A stretch of 64,000 nucleotides of DNA from Curtobacterium flaccumfaciens (GCF_013359815.1 NZ_JABMCF010000041.1:186001-250000); one strand, 5' to 3'. Shown: positions 43,886 to 54,267, counted from the first letter of the stretch. Notes: generated by a model from the letters alone, not told the origin. Numbers and translations are program-made.

Positions 43886-46276
43886 ATGGGTCCGGTGAAC
43901 ACGACCGGGGAGAACGTGGAAGAGAGGGCTGTCGGGGGCGACAGCCCTCGTCGTCGTCCCCGCTTCGCCCTGCTCGCAGCTGCGACGACGGTCCTCGTCG
44001 CCGCCCTCCTCGGGGCCGCCGCCGCCCCGGCCATCGCGGTCGCCGCGGACGGCACGTCGGTCGACGCTGCCGCTGCGGACGCCCCCGCCGGCCGGGCAGC
44101 CGCCACCCCCACCGCCACCCCCGAGCCGAGCGAGATCGCTCCGCCGAGCCCCGGCCGGCCGGGCGCCCCGACGCCCACCCCCACGCGTCCGGCCGTTCGG
44201 CCCACCATCGCCGACCCGGGTGACGTCACGACGGGGACGACGCGTTTCCACGGCACCGGCACCCCCGGGCACACCGTCCGCGTGACCGGCCCGGCCGCGA
44301 CGGGTTCGTCCGGGTGCACGACCCGGGTGGCCCCGAACGGTTCCTGGGCATGCCTGGGCACCGTGCGCTCCGGCCCGCAGCAGGTCTTCACGGTGCGCGA
44401 CCTCGTCGCCGCACTGCCCGTCGCGAGTGCACCGGCCTCGGACGTCATCGTCCCGCCGACCCTGGCGGCAGCCGGCCCCACCGGCGGCACGGTCTCCGGT
44501 ACGGGGTACCCCGGATCGACGGTGCTGCTGTCGGTGTCCGGGTCCTCGGCCCAGCAGACCGCCCGGGTCGGTGCGGACGGCCGGTGGGTGGCCGCCCTCG
44601 GGTCGCTCGCCGACGGCCGGTTCACCGTCACCGCGTCGCAGACCGCCAGCACGGCGCGCGGCTACCGGTCGGACCTGCGGAGCGCGGCCTCCGCTCCCGT
44701 GACGATCACGGTCGACCGCACGGCGCCCGCTGCCCCGCGCATCACGACACCGGACGACGGCCAACGGATCGGCACCCGCTCGACGACGGTGGCCGGGACC
44801 GGTGAGCCGGGCGCCCGCGTGACCGTGTACGTCGACCGTGCTCCGGTGTGCGGCGTGGTGGTCGCGTCGGACGCCTCGTGGTCGTGCTCCACCGCGGGGT
44901 CGACGCTGCGCGCCGGCGGGCACCAGCTCACCGCGACGCAGCACGACGTCGCCGGCAACTACTCCCGGTCGTCGGCCGCCGTGCGGGTCACGGTGTGGTC
45001 CACCACCACGGCTCCGACCGCCACACCGACCCCGGGCCCCACGGACACCCCGGGGACGCCGGGTACGTCGACGCCGGGGTCCGGCGCGACGACGGGCACC
45101 CCCGGCGCGACCGGCCACGGCGGAACCGGCGACGGCAACGGCACGAACGCCGCCGGTCACGGGGGCGACGGCGGCAACGGCGGCAATGGCGCTGAGAACG
45201 GCGGCGCAGCAGGCACCGGCAACGGCCCCAGCGGCGGCACCGGCAGCACCCCGGCCGGCGTCGGCAGCGCCGGAGGCCACCCCGACTGGTCCGGCCCCGC
45301 CGGCGACTGGACCGCGGCGACCACCTACGACCGCACCGTCCCGACCATCCAGGCCGCGTTCTCGTGGAAGACCGTCCTGGTCGCCACCGCCGTCGCCGCC
45401 GGGTTCCTCCTGCTGATCGCCGCGCCGCTCGCCCTCGTGGCCGCGGTCACCCGGGGCCGCCTCCGCTCGCCGTTCGCCGCGCTGCTCGGCCGCAACCGCT
45501 CGCGGTCGGACCGCGCCCGCGGCGACGACGTCCTGCCGACCTGGGCGTCGATCGCCATCGCGGTGTCGGTCGCGGCGCTGTGCACCCTGCTCGGGGTCGG
45601 CGTCGAGCTCGAGGCCCGCTACGCCCGCCTGGCGATCGCCGTCCTCGCCGGGACCGGGGTCCTGACCGCCGCCGTCGTGTTCGCCACGCGGTGGGCAGCC
45701 GGCAGCGACCATCGAACCGTCGAGTTCCGGGTGTCGCCGTGGCTCGTGCTCGCAGCCCTCGTGGCGTGCGGCGTCACCCGCGCGGCGGACCTGTCCCCCG
45801 CACTCATCGTCGGGGTCGTCCTCGTGCCGTCCGTCCGCCCCGATCTGGGGACCGGCCCGCTCCGCCTGGGCACCGGGATCGCCGCGAGCGCCCGGGGTGC
45901 GACCTGGCGGGTGCTGGCGCTGCTCGGACTCGCCGCGGCCGGCTGGGTGCTGCACAGCCTGCTCGCGGGCGGTGGCTTCTGGGTGTCGCTCGGGTCGGAG
46001 TTCGCCATCACGCTGTGCGTCGGCGGCCTCGGTGCCGTCGTCGCGACCCTGCTGCCCGTCGCGGGGTCCGCCGGCAGTGCACTGCTCGCCGCCTCCCGTG
46101 GCCGGTACGTCGCGCTCGCGGTGGTCGCCGTCGCGCTGACCACCGCGGTCTACTCGGGGACGACCGGCACGCACGCCGCACCCGCCCTGCTCGTCGGCAT
46201 CGCCGCGGCCTGCGTGGCTGCCGCGATCGCGGCCCTGGTCTGGCTGCGCACCGACCGGCGCGCGGCCCGCGTCTGA
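43886..46276 (+). CDS. Ig-like repeat protein with C-terminal FGLLP-type membrane domain
   Basis: 796 residues from MGPVNTTGENVEERAV. A signal-like helix (FALLAAATTVLVAALLGAAA), a Thr/Pro/Ala linker, three bacterial Ig-like units (around GTRFHGTGTPGHTVRVTG, GTVSGTGYPGSTVLLSVSG, TTVAGTGEPGARVTVYV), a Gly/Thr/Asn-rich linker, then about ten transmembrane helices. The segment GGLGAVVATLLPV near the end resembles the FGLLP-motif membrane family. It probably displays an extracellular stalk; function unknown. GTG codons at 43895 and 43916 are alternative starts. A perfect 11-pair hairpin (43924-43949) lies at the start of the coding region. Confidence 0.75.
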   Translation: MGPVNTTGENVEERAVGGDSPRRRPRFALLAAATTVLVAALLGAAAAPAIAVAADGTSVDAAAADAPAGRAAATPTATPEPSEIAPPSPGRPGAPTPTPTRPAVRPTIADPGDVTTGTTRFHGTGTPGHTVRVTGPAATGSSGCTTRVAPNGSWACLGTVRSGPQQVFTVRDLVAALPVASAPASDVIVPPTLAAAGPTGGTVSGTGYPGSTVLLSVSGSSAQQTARVGADGRWVAALGSLADGRFTVTASQTASTARGYRSDLRSAASAPVTITVDRTAPAAPRITTPDDGQRIGTRSTTVAGTGEPGARVTVYVDRAPVCGVVVASDASWSCSTAGSTLRAGGHQLTATQHDVAGNYSRSSAAVRVTVWSTTTAPTATPTPGPTDTPGTPGTSTPGSGATTGTPGATGHGGTGDGNGTNAAGHGGDGGNGGNGAENGGAAGTGNGPSGGTGSTPAGVGSAGGHPDWSGPAGDWTAATTYDRTVPTIQAAFSWKTVLVATAVAAGFLLLIAAPLALVAAVTRGRLRSPFAALLGRNRSRSDRARGDDVLPTWASIAIAVSVAALCTLLGVGVELEARYARLAIAVLAGTGVLTAAVVFATRWAAGSDHRTVEFRVSPWLVLAALVACGVTRAADLSPALIVGVVLVPSVRPDLGTGPLRLGTGIAASARGATWRVLALLGLAAAGWVLHSLLAGGGFWVSLGSEFAITLCVGGLGAVVATLLPVAGSAGSALLAASRGRYVALAVVAVALTTAVYSGTTGTHAAPALLVGIAAACVAAAIAALVWLRTDRRAARV

Positions 46277-46359
46277 CCCGAGCCGGGCCTCCAGAGCGGC
46301 GCACCGCACCACCGGTCGGACAGAAGACGCACATCCGGGCCGGTTCGCGGACAGCGGGC

Positions 46360-46365
46360 TAGTGT
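46360..46365 (+). promoter_or_regulatory. -10 element TAGTGT upstream of the acyl-CoA synthetase
   Basis: Gives a leader of about 140 bases before the AGGAG-preceded ATG. No gene is seen in that leader. Confidence 0.4.
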
Positions 46366-46513
46366 GACGAACGGTGCTGGTCGCACCGCACGGAGGACGT
46401 TCGCCGTCCCGCACGGACGACCGACGCCGCACCGGACCAGCGGTGCAGCAGTGCCGCGCGACCGGTGCCCGCGCAGCACCGACGGTGTGCACCGCACGAC
46501 CGCGGCAGGAGCG

Positions 46514-48238
46514 ATGATGACCGACACCCGACTCGACCCGGAACCCCACACCGACACCCGACCCGACCCGGAACCCCGCACCGACACCCGGTCCGACTAC
46601 GACCCGACGCGCTTCCGCGAGGTGTTCGAGGGCAGCTTCACCTACGCGAACGGCTTCGCCCGCAACACCCACCGCTTCGCCGGCCGACCCGCGCTCCGCG
46701 AGCCGGAGACGGACCGCTCGTGGACCTACGCCGAGCTCGGCGACGCCGTCGACCGGATCGCCGGGTGGCTCGTCCGGCACGGTGGCGGACGGGGTTCCGT
46801 CGTGATGGTCGAGCTGTTCAACTCACCCGAGTTCGCGATGCTCTACCTGGCCTGTCACCGCATCGGCGCGGTGTTCTCGCCGACGAACTTCCGGCTCGCC
46901 CCGGACGAGGTCGCGTTCATCATCGAGGACTCCGCACCCGCCGTCCTGGTGCACGACACCGAGCGGACGAGTGCGATCGCCGCTGCGATCGAGTCCTCGC
47001 CGCACCGGCCGGACCAGGTCGTCCCGGTGGGCGGCGACCACGACCGGTTCGCCGAGCTCCTCGCGTCCGAGCCCGTCTCCCCCGAGGAACTCGCGGCGAT
47101 CGGCCCGCGCAGCACCTACGACGAGTCCACCCGGCTCTACACCTCGGGCACCACCGGTCGGCCGAAGCCGGTCCCGCTGCCGAGCCTGGTCGAGGTGCTC
47201 AGCGCGCACGACGTGGTCATGCACTTCCCGCTCAGTCCGTTCGACAAGACGCTCAACATGTCGCCGCTGTCCCACCGTGGCGGCCTGTACTCGGGTGGCC
47301 CGAACCCGGTGTTCTACGTCGGCGCGGAACTCACGACGCTGCGCCACTTCGACGCCGACCGGGTGCTCGACCTGGTCGAGTCCGAGCGCCTGACGTTCCT
47401 GATCGGGGCCCCGCCGAACCTGGTGCAGCTCGCCGACGCGCAGGAACGCCGGGCGCGGGACCTGTCGAGCCTCAACGGCATCGTCACGATGGGCGCACCG
47501 CTCGACCGCGCCGCGGCACTGCGGTACCAGGAGCTGCTGTCGCCCCGGATCTTCAACGGGTACGGCACCACCGAGACCTTCTGGAACACGTTCCTGCGCC
47601 CCGAGGACTTCCCGGACGGCGCCGGCTCCACCGGTCGCGCATCGACCGACGACGACGTCGCCGTCGTCCGCGTGCACGAGGACCGTCTGGCCGACCCGAC
47701 CGACACGGTGGCGAAGGACGGCACCGAGATCGGCGAGGTCGCCGTCCGCACCGTGAAGTCCGGCTACTCGTACCGGAACCCCGGGCTCGAGGCCGAGAAG
47801 TTCGCGAACGGCTGGTTCTACCCCGGCGACCTCGCCACGTGGGACGAGCACGAGCGGGTGACGATCGTGGGCCGCAAGGACGACATGGTCATCTCCGGCG
47901 GCGAGAACGTGCACCCCGTCCAGGTCGAGGCCGTGCTGCAGGAGCACCCCGGGGTCGCCGACTCCATCGTGGTGGGCGTGCCGGACCCGCGATGGGGCGA
48001 GGTCGTCACCGCGTACGTCGTCCGTGCCGGCGACCGGCTGCCAGCCGACGACGCCGAGGCAGCGGCCGCGCTCGAGGAGTGGTCGGGCTCCCACCCGGGC
48101 CTCGCCCGCTACAAGCGCCCGCGGCGGTACCGCTTCGTCACGGACGTCCCGTACAACGCCACCGGCAAGAAGGTGCACTACCTGGCGAAGGACACGGCCG
48201 CGGCGGACCAGGCAGCCGGCCGGCTGATCGAGCCGTAG
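46514..48238 (+). CDS. AMP-binding acyl-CoA synthetase
   Basis: 574 residues of the ANL adenylate-forming superfamily. P-loop YTSGTTGRPKPVPLP near residue 210, NGYGTTETFW, FYPGDLATWDEHERVTIVGRK with the hinge Asp, ISGGENVHPVQVE, and the C-terminal catalytic lysine in YNATGKKVHYLAK. Closest to fatty or aryl acyl-CoA ligases; substrate cannot be told. The N-terminus holds a 30-base tandem repeat coding for TDTR(L/P)DPEP(H/R). Two adjacent ATGs (46514, 46517) follow AGGAG; the second has the better spacing. Longer GTG-initiated readings would ignore this site. Confidence 0.88.
   Translation: MMTDTRLDPEPHTDTRPDPEPRTDTRSDYDPTRFREVFEGSFTYANGFARNTHRFAGRPALREPETDRSWTYAELGDAVDRIAGWLVRHGGGRGSVVMVELFNSPEFAMLYLACHRIGAVFSPTNFRLAPDEVAFIIEDSAPAVLVHDTERTSAIAAAIESSPHRPDQVVPVGGDHDRFAELLASEPVSPEELAAIGPRSTYDESTRLYTSGTTGRPKPVPLPSLVEVLSAHDVVMHFPLSPFDKTLNMSPLSHRGGLYSGGPNPVFYVGAELTTLRHFDADRVLDLVESERLTFLIGAPPNLVQLADAQERRARDLSSLNGIVTMGAPLDRAAALRYQELLSPRIFNGYGTTETFWNTFLRPEDFPDGAGSTGRASTDDDVAVVRVHEDRLADPTDTVAKDGTEIGEVAVRTVKSGYSYRNPGLEAEKFANGWFYPGDLATWDEHERVTIVGRKDDMVISGGENVHPVQVEAVLQEHPGVADSIVVGVPDPRWGEVVTAYVVRAGDRLPADDAEAAAALEEWSGSHPGLARYKRPRRYRFVTDVPYNATGKKVHYLAKDTAAADQAAGRLIEP
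46521..46597. repeat. 30-base tandem repeat x2.5 in the synthetase N-terminus
   Basis: CCGACACCCGA(C/T)... period 30, three substitutions between the first two copies. Encodes Asp/Pro-rich TDTRxDPEPx units outside the enzyme fold. Confidence 0.8.
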
Positions 48239-48258
48239 CGGACCCGGTACCCGGCCGG

Positions 48259-48308
48259 TGACGGCCTGGAGGCCCGTGGCGGCGCCGCCACGGGCCTCCA
48301 GGCCGTCA
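48259..48308. terminator. 50-base perfect palindrome, family A
   Basis: Arms TGACGGCCTGGAGGCCCG... meeting at GGC|GCC, no mismatch. It lies between the convergent synthetase and ThrE genes and includes the ThrE stop codon. No U-tract. Confidence 0.7.
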
Positions 48309-49646
48309 GCTGGTCGCGTCCACCGCGCGCCGGGGCGCGTTGCGGGCGAAGAGGCCGGGCAGGAGCCCGCCGATCTTCGTCCCGATGCACAGGCTGACGA
48401 AGGTCGCGAGCGGGGTCGCGAGCGCCTCGGGATCGAAGGTGGCCACCGCCACGAGCCCGACCGTCCCCGGCACGAGCAGCAGGAACGCCGGGAAGAAGGA
48501 CACCGTCGCCGGGATCGCCGGCACGAGCCGCTCGAGCAGGCGCGTCGCGACGAACAGCAGCGCCGCCGCGGCCCCGGTCGCGACGACGCTGCCCCAGAGC
48601 GGCGTCGTCGTGCTCACCACGGCGTAGGCGGTGACCATGACCGCCACCGACACGAGCGTCAGGCGCCACCCGGACCGGAACACCAGACCGAGCCCGACCG
48701 CGAGCACCACGACGGCGACCCACGACACCCAGTACGCGGGCACGGACTCCCAGCCGGCCAGGTCGGTGCCGACCCCCGCGACCTCGCCGACGAGCGCGGC
48801 CGACGACGGGTCGACGTGCAACCCGGTCAGGGCGCTGCCGGACGCGATGCCGGCGGCCATGAAGCCGAGCATGATGAGCCCCTGCACCAGCCGCGACGAC
48901 CCGGTGACGATGTCCGCGGCGGTGAGTTCGAGCAACGCGTTGGTGATGAGCGCGCCGGGGACGAACACCGCCACCGGGGCGCAGACCGCGAAGAGCGGGA
49001 CCTGCTCGAACCCGGTGCCCGCGGCGACGAGGCCGACGATCGCCGTCGACACGAACGCGGCCAGGAACGGGATGATCGCCACGGCTTCGCGGAAGCGCCG
49101 GAGGACCAGTCCGATCACGCCGACCAGGCCGCCGACGACGAGCGCCAGGACGATCGCCCACCAGGGGCAGCGGAAGACGACGGCCAGGCCGGCCGAGGTC
49201 AGGGCGTTGCCGAGGATCCACGGCAGCGCGGGCGGCGGGACCGTGCCGGCGCGGATGGCCCGGACGCGGGCGGGGATCTCGGCGAGGGCGATGGAGCCGC
49301 TCTCGAGCCCGAGCACGACCCGGTTGGCGCGGGCGGCCTGGCGGGAGGACAGTTCGACGCCCTCGGCGTTGACGATGGTGGCGGCGCCCGTCGAGACCTC
49401 GCTCACCATCACCAGGGCGGGCAGGACGCCGATCGCGAGCGTCGGTCCGACCCCGGCGGCGTCCCGGGCCTTCTCGAGCGCCGACCGGACGTCGGTGACG
49501 GAGCTGCCGGCGTCCAGGAGCAGGGCTCCGAGGGTGCCGAGGAGCATGCCGACCGGGACGCTCTCGCCGTCGACGACCTCGACGTGGGCCTCCGGTCGGC
49601 GGAGGGCGTTCTGCAGGTTGGCGAGTGCGCTTCCGAGTCCGACCAC
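48306..49646 (-). CDS. thrE: ThrE-family threonine/serine exporter
   Basis: 446 residues. N-terminal ThrE domain (ANLQNALRRPEAHVEVV, GMLLGTLGALLLDAGSS, a short cytoplasmic segment with GAATIVNAEGVEL) and about ten transmembrane helices, the second half being the DUF3815-like part (VSFFPAFLLLVPGTVGLVA, SLCIGTKIGGLLPGLF). ThrE exports threonine and serine in Corynebacterium. GTG start eight bases after TAGCAT; reading further upstream enters the tRNA gene, so it was not used. Confidence 0.85.
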   Translation of the reverse strand: MVGLGSALANLQNALRRPEAHVEVVDGESVPVGMLLGTLGALLLDAGSSVTDVRSALEKARDAAGVGPTLAIGVLPALVMVSEVSTGAATIVNAEGVELSSRQAARANRVVLGLESGSIALAEIPARVRAIRAGTVPPPALPWILGNALTSAGLAVVFRCPWWAIVLALVVGGLVGVIGLVLRRFREAVAIIPFLAAFVSTAIVGLVAAGTGFEQVPLFAVCAPVAVFVPGALITNALLELTAADIVTGSSRLVQGLIMLGFMAAGIASGSALTGLHVDPSSAALVGEVAGVGTDLAGWESVPAYWVSWVAVVVLAVGLGLVFRSGWRLTLVSVAVMVTAYAVVSTTTPLWGSVVATGAAAALLFVATRLLERLVPAIPATVSFFPAFLLLVPGTVGLVAVATFDPEALATPLATFVSLCIGTKIGGLLPGLFARNAPRRAVDATS

Positions 49647-49654
49647 GATCGTCG

Positions 49655-49660
49655 ATGCTA
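49655..49660 (-). promoter_or_regulatory. -10 element TAGCAT of thrE, leaderless
   Basis: Eight bases before the GTG start and 40 bases behind the tRNA gene. Confidence 0.45.
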
Positions 49661-49699
49661 CTGGGCATGCGGGGTGCGCGGGTCGCGTGCGGTGTTCGG

Positions 49700-49773
49700 T
49701 ACCCCCGGTGGGACTCGAACCCACAACTCAGCGATTTTAAGTCGCGTGCCTCTACCGATTGGGCCACGGGGGC
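49700..49773 (-). tRNA. tRNA with anticodon UAA (Leu), short variable loop
   Basis: 74 bases without CCA. Acceptor GCCCCCG / CGGGGGU, D-arm with a 3-pair stem and an 11-base loop containing GGUAGA (as in tRNA-Leu), anticodon loop CUUAAAA (anticodon UAA), T-arm GUGGG-UUCGAGU-CCCAC. The variable region is only GAGUU, whereas bacterial tRNA-Leu usually has a long extra arm. The base pair 27-43 is C-U. CCA is not fully encoded (CCG follows). Confidence 0.8.
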
Positions 49774-49844
49774 GGGCCGCAACAGCCTACCGATGCACGA
49801 AGGCGGCCACCCTTCGCAGGTGACCGCCTTCGTGACGAGTGGTG

Positions 49845-51320
49845 CTACTTGGCGTCGGCCGGGGCCGTCACCGGCTCGGGGGCGTTGGAGACGTCCTTCG
49901 CGGGTTCGCCGTAGACGGGGCCAGCGGCACCGGCGACCTTGCCCTCTTCCGGAGCCGGGGCTGCGGCGGGCGCGGCCGGGGCCTCGGCAGCGGGCTTCGG
50001 ACGGGACGCGAAGGCCTCGAACGCGGCACGCGGGGTCTCGCGGTCGTCGAGCGACACGATGTCGCGGCCCAGGAAGAAGCCACCGACCCAGTCGCCGATG
50101 ACGCGCCACTTGCGCTCCCACGACGGCATGGCCAGGCCGTGGTAACCGCGGTGGGCGCCCCAGGCCAGGAAGCCCTTCATGGCGAACTTGCCGGACTGGA
50201 ACACACCGGTGCCCAGGCCGAGACCCGCGACGGCGCCGAGGTTCTCGTGCTTGTAGTCGGTCGTCGCCTCGCCACGGATGGTCGCGACGACGTTCTTCGC
50301 GAGCTGCTTGGCCTGGCGCACGGCGTGCTGGGCGTTCGGCACGCAGAACCCGCCGACACCGCCACCGGTCAGGTCCGGCACGGCTGCGACGTCGCCGCAG
50401 GCCCATGCGTCGGCGATCACGCCGTTGTCGTCGACCACGCGCAGGTCGGGCTGCACGCGGATGCGGCCACGCTGCTCGAGCGGGAAGTCGGTGCCCTTGA
50501 CCATCGGGTTCGCCATGACACCGGCGGTCCAGATGATGAGGTCGGACGGGATGGTCTCGATCGCGCCGTCGCTCGTCTTCAGCTCGCAGACGCCACCGAC
50601 GGCCGAGGCCAGCTGGGTCTCGAGGTGCACGGTCGCGCCACGCTCGGCGAGGTTCTTGAGCACCCAGTGCGAGGTCTCGAGGGAGACCTCGGGCATGATG
50701 CGGCCCATCGCCTCGACCAGGTGGAAGTGCGTGTCGTCGAAGGACAGCTGCGGGTGGCTCTTCAGCAGGTCGGTGACGAAGGAGCGGAGCTCGGCGAACA
50801 CCTCGATGCCGGCGAAGCCACCACCGACGACGACGACGGTGAGCAGGCGGTCGCGCTCGGGACCGGCCGGCAGGTTCGCCGCCTTGTGGAAGTTGCTGAG
50901 GATGCGGTCACGGATCGACGCGGCTTCCTCGATCGTCTTCAGGCCGATGGCCTCGTCGGCGACGCCCGGGATCGGGAACGTGCGGGACACCGCGCCGGCG
51001 GTCATGACGATCTGGTCGTAGGACTCCTCCCACGCCTCGCCCTCGGTGGGGGTGATCGTCGCCGTCTTGGTGGCGTGGTCGACCTTGGTGACCTTCGCCG
51101 TGACGACGCGGGTCTTCTTGAGGTGACGACGGTGCGCGACGACCGCGTGACGCGGCTCGATGGAACCGGCGGCGACCTCGGGCAGGAACGGCTGGTACGT
51201 CATGTACGGCAGCGGGTCCACCATGACGACCTCGGCTTCGCCCTGGCGAAGGTGCTTCTCGAGCTTCCATGCGGTGTAGAAACCGGCGTAACCGCCGCCG
51301 ACGACGAGGATCTTGGGCAC
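49845..51320 (-). CDS. ndh: type II NADH dehydrogenase
   Basis: 491 residues. Single-subunit FAD enzyme feeding electrons from NADH to menaquinone without proton pumping. FAD motif ILVVGGGYAGFYTAWKLEK at the N-terminus, NADH motif VVVVGGGFAGIEVFAEL near residue 170, IWTAGVMANP, and WACGDVAAVPD (FAD-binding). A C-terminal amphipathic region for membrane attachment (FLAWGAHRGYHGLAM) precedes an Ala/Pro-rich tail of about 55 residues. GTG start with AAGGAG 10 bases upstream. Confidence 0.93.
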   Translation of the reverse strand: MPKILVVGGGYAGFYTAWKLEKHLRQGEAEVVMVDPLPYMTYQPFLPEVAAGSIEPRHAVVAHRRHLKKTRVVTAKVTKVDHATKTATITPTEGEAWEESYDQIVMTAGAVSRTFPIPGVADEAIGLKTIEEAASIRDRILSNFHKAANLPAGPERDRLLTVVVVGGGFAGIEVFAELRSFVTDLLKSHPQLSFDDTHFHLVEAMGRIMPEVSLETSHWVLKNLAERGATVHLETQLASAVGGVCELKTSDGAIETIPSDLIIWTAGVMANPMVKGTDFPLEQRGRIRVQPDLRVVDDNGVIADAWACGDVAAVPDLTGGGVGGFCVPNAQHAVRQAKQLAKNVVATIRGEATTDYKHENLGAVAGLGLGTGVFQSGKFAMKGFLAWGAHRGYHGLAMPSWERKWRVIGDWVGGFFLGRDIVSLDDRETPRAAFEAFASRPKPAAEAPAAPAAAPAPEEGKVAGAAGPVYGEPAKDVSNAPEPVTAPADAK

Positions 51321-51360
51321 GGGGGATGATCTCCTTGGATGGGGGTGTGCGGGAGTCGGG

Positions 51361-51909
51361 TCAGACTTCGCCGCCACCCGCCCCGACTCCAGCGTCTGCA
51401 CCGTCATCATACGCCCGGCACTCACACCGGGAGGGCGACCAGTCCGCGCGCTCGAGCGCGAGGTCGCCGATGGGGTTGACGCCGGGTCCGGCGGCGAGGG
51501 CGTGGCCGACGAGGGCGTGCAGGCACTTCACGCGGGTGGGCATGCCACCGGCGCTGATGCCGTCGATCTCGTCGACGTGTTCGATCGACTCGCGATCGGC
51601 CAGGTAGGACTCGTGGGCCGCGCGGTACTGCGCGGCGACTTCGGGGTCCTCGAGCAGGGCTGCCAGCTCGGGCATCACCTGGTTGGCCTCGAGGGTGCTG
51701 ACCGCAGCGGTGGCCGCGGGGTGGCACAGGTAGTAGAACGTCGGGAACGGGGTGCCGTTCGACAGCCGGGGCTTCGTGGAGACGACGGTGGGGTTGCCAC
51801 AGACGCAGCGTGCCGCGATCCCGATGACGTCACGTGCCGGTCGGCCGAGCTGCGCCGACACGACCTGGACGTCGCGGTCGGAGGGCGGGTCGAAGGGAGG
51901 GGTCGTCAC
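51361..51909 (-). CDS. DUF501 domain protein
   Basis: 182 residues. AARCVCGNPTVVSTKPRL, GTPFPTFYYLCHP, EIDGISAGGMPTRVKCLHALVGHALAAGPGVNP and SRCECRAY form the DUF501 pattern of cysteines and histidines, suggesting a metal site. Function unknown; in actinobacteria it follows eno and ftsB as here. GTG start nine bases after TAGGCT. Confidence 0.9.
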   Translation of the reverse strand: MTTPPFDPPSDRDVQVVSAQLGRPARDVIGIAARCVCGNPTVVSTKPRLSNGTPFPTFYYLCHPAATAAVSTLEANQVMPELAALLEDPEVAAQYRAAHESYLADRESIEHVDEIDGISAGGMPTRVKCLHALVGHALAAGPGVNPIGDLALERADWSPSRCECRAYDDGADAGVGAGGGEV

Positions 51910-51985
51910 GGGAACGTGAGCCTACCGGAGAAGCGGAACCCCTCGCACCGTCGGGCCGGACGGCTCCGCGCCCTGCGGTCCGGGA

Positions 51986-52519
51986 CTACTTGCTGTCGCC
52001 CGTGCCGGAGACGTCGGGGGCGACGAGGTCGGCGGCACGCTCGTCGGTGAGCCCGGACTGCAGCACCGACGAGAGCATCGCCTGCACCCAGTCGACCTTG
52101 GGCGTCTGCACCTTCGCGCTCACGGGCGTGCCCGAGTCGGTGGTGGGGGTCTTCTCGGTCCGCTTGTCCTCGGTGCCCATCACGAGGTAGCTCTCCTCGC
52201 CCGGGTACACGTAGAGCAGCCGGTCACGGGCCTGCGCCTCGATGTACGCCGGGTCGTCCCAGCGTGCGACGTCCTTCTTCTTCTGCGTGACGTCGGCCTT
52301 CTGGCTCGCGACCTCCTGCTGCTGCTGGGCGATCTGCTCCTGCTGCTGGATGAGCGTCCGGAGCGACGGCGCGAGCACCACCACGAAGAGCACGATGATC
52401 GCGAGCATGAGCAGGCTGAACCCGGAGAAGTGGATCGAGCGGTACCAGGGCTGCGCGGGTGTGCTGCCGTCGGGCATCGCCACGGGGACGCGGCGGACGC
52501 GGGGCTTCTGGCTGGGCAC
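51986..52519 (-). CDS. ftsB: septum formation initiator (FtsB/DivIC family)
   Basis: 177 residues. Short basic N-terminus, one transmembrane helix (FSLLMLAIIVLFVVVLAPSL), a Gln-rich coiled coil (LIQQQEQIAQQQQEVASQK), then WDDPAYIEAQARDRLLYVYPGE, the DivIC signature. Part of the FtsQLB divisome. The tail of about 55 residues is variable. GTG start six bases after TATCGT. Located between eno and DUF501 as in other actinobacteria. Confidence 0.88.
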   Translation of the reverse strand: MPSQKPRVRRVPVAMPDGSTPAQPWYRSIHFSGFSLLMLAIIVLFVVVLAPSLRTLIQQQEQIAQQQQEVASQKADVTQKKKDVARWDDPAYIEAQARDRLLYVYPGEESYLVMGTEDKRTEKTPTTDSGTPVSAKVQTPKVDWVQAMLSSVLQSGLTDERAADLVAPDVSGTGDSK

Positions 52520-52525
52520 GGTCCG

Positions 52526-52531
52526 ACGATA
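52526..52531 (-). promoter_or_regulatory. -10 element TATCGT of ftsB, leaderless
   Basis: Six bases before the GTG start. Confidence 0.55.
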
Positions 52532-52655
52532 ACCCGGCACGGCCGGTCGGGCCGCCCGGCACGCGGCTGTTCGGCGCCCTCCCAGCGTCTCGCGTCGTCC
52601 GGTCCAGGCAGCCGGGAGGCACGGCTCCGGCCCGCCCGTCCGTCCCGCACCCGGA

Positions 52656-52772
52656 GTGGTCACCACACACCGCCAGACGCACGTCCGGTGGTCACGTCCT
52701 GTCGGCCGGGCCCGGGCCAGCCGACGACTCCCGACCACTCGACGCAGCGCGCGCGGCACGTCCTGACCGCTC
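52656..52772. repeat. degenerate family B repeat between eno and ftsB
   Basis: GTGGTCACG ... GTCGGCCGG ... CCAGCCGAC ... CGACCACTCGACG ... CTGACCGCTCGG follows the order of family B units with many substitutions. The 340-base gap here holds this, the eno terminator and no gene. Confidence 0.5.
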
Positions 52773-52797
52773 GGCACCTCGAGGCCGCACACACGAC

Positions 52798-52831
52798 GAG
52801 ACGCCGCCCTCCTGGAGGAGGACAGCGTCTC
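52798..52831 (-). terminator. hairpin behind eno
   Basis: GAGACGC / GCGTCTC outer stem with an inner CTCCT-GG-AGGAG stem, 30 bases after the eno stop. Confidence 0.6.
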
Positions 52832-52860
52832 GGTGGTGCGGGTACTGCTGGCCGGGCTGG

Positions 52861-54267
<1,407 letters not shown>

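Noticed and set aside
46364-46513. Start of the acyl-CoA synthetase at GTG 46364
   Set aside because: That GTG overlaps the TAGTGT promoter itself and has no ribosome site, while AGGAG precedes the ATGs at 46514 and 46517.
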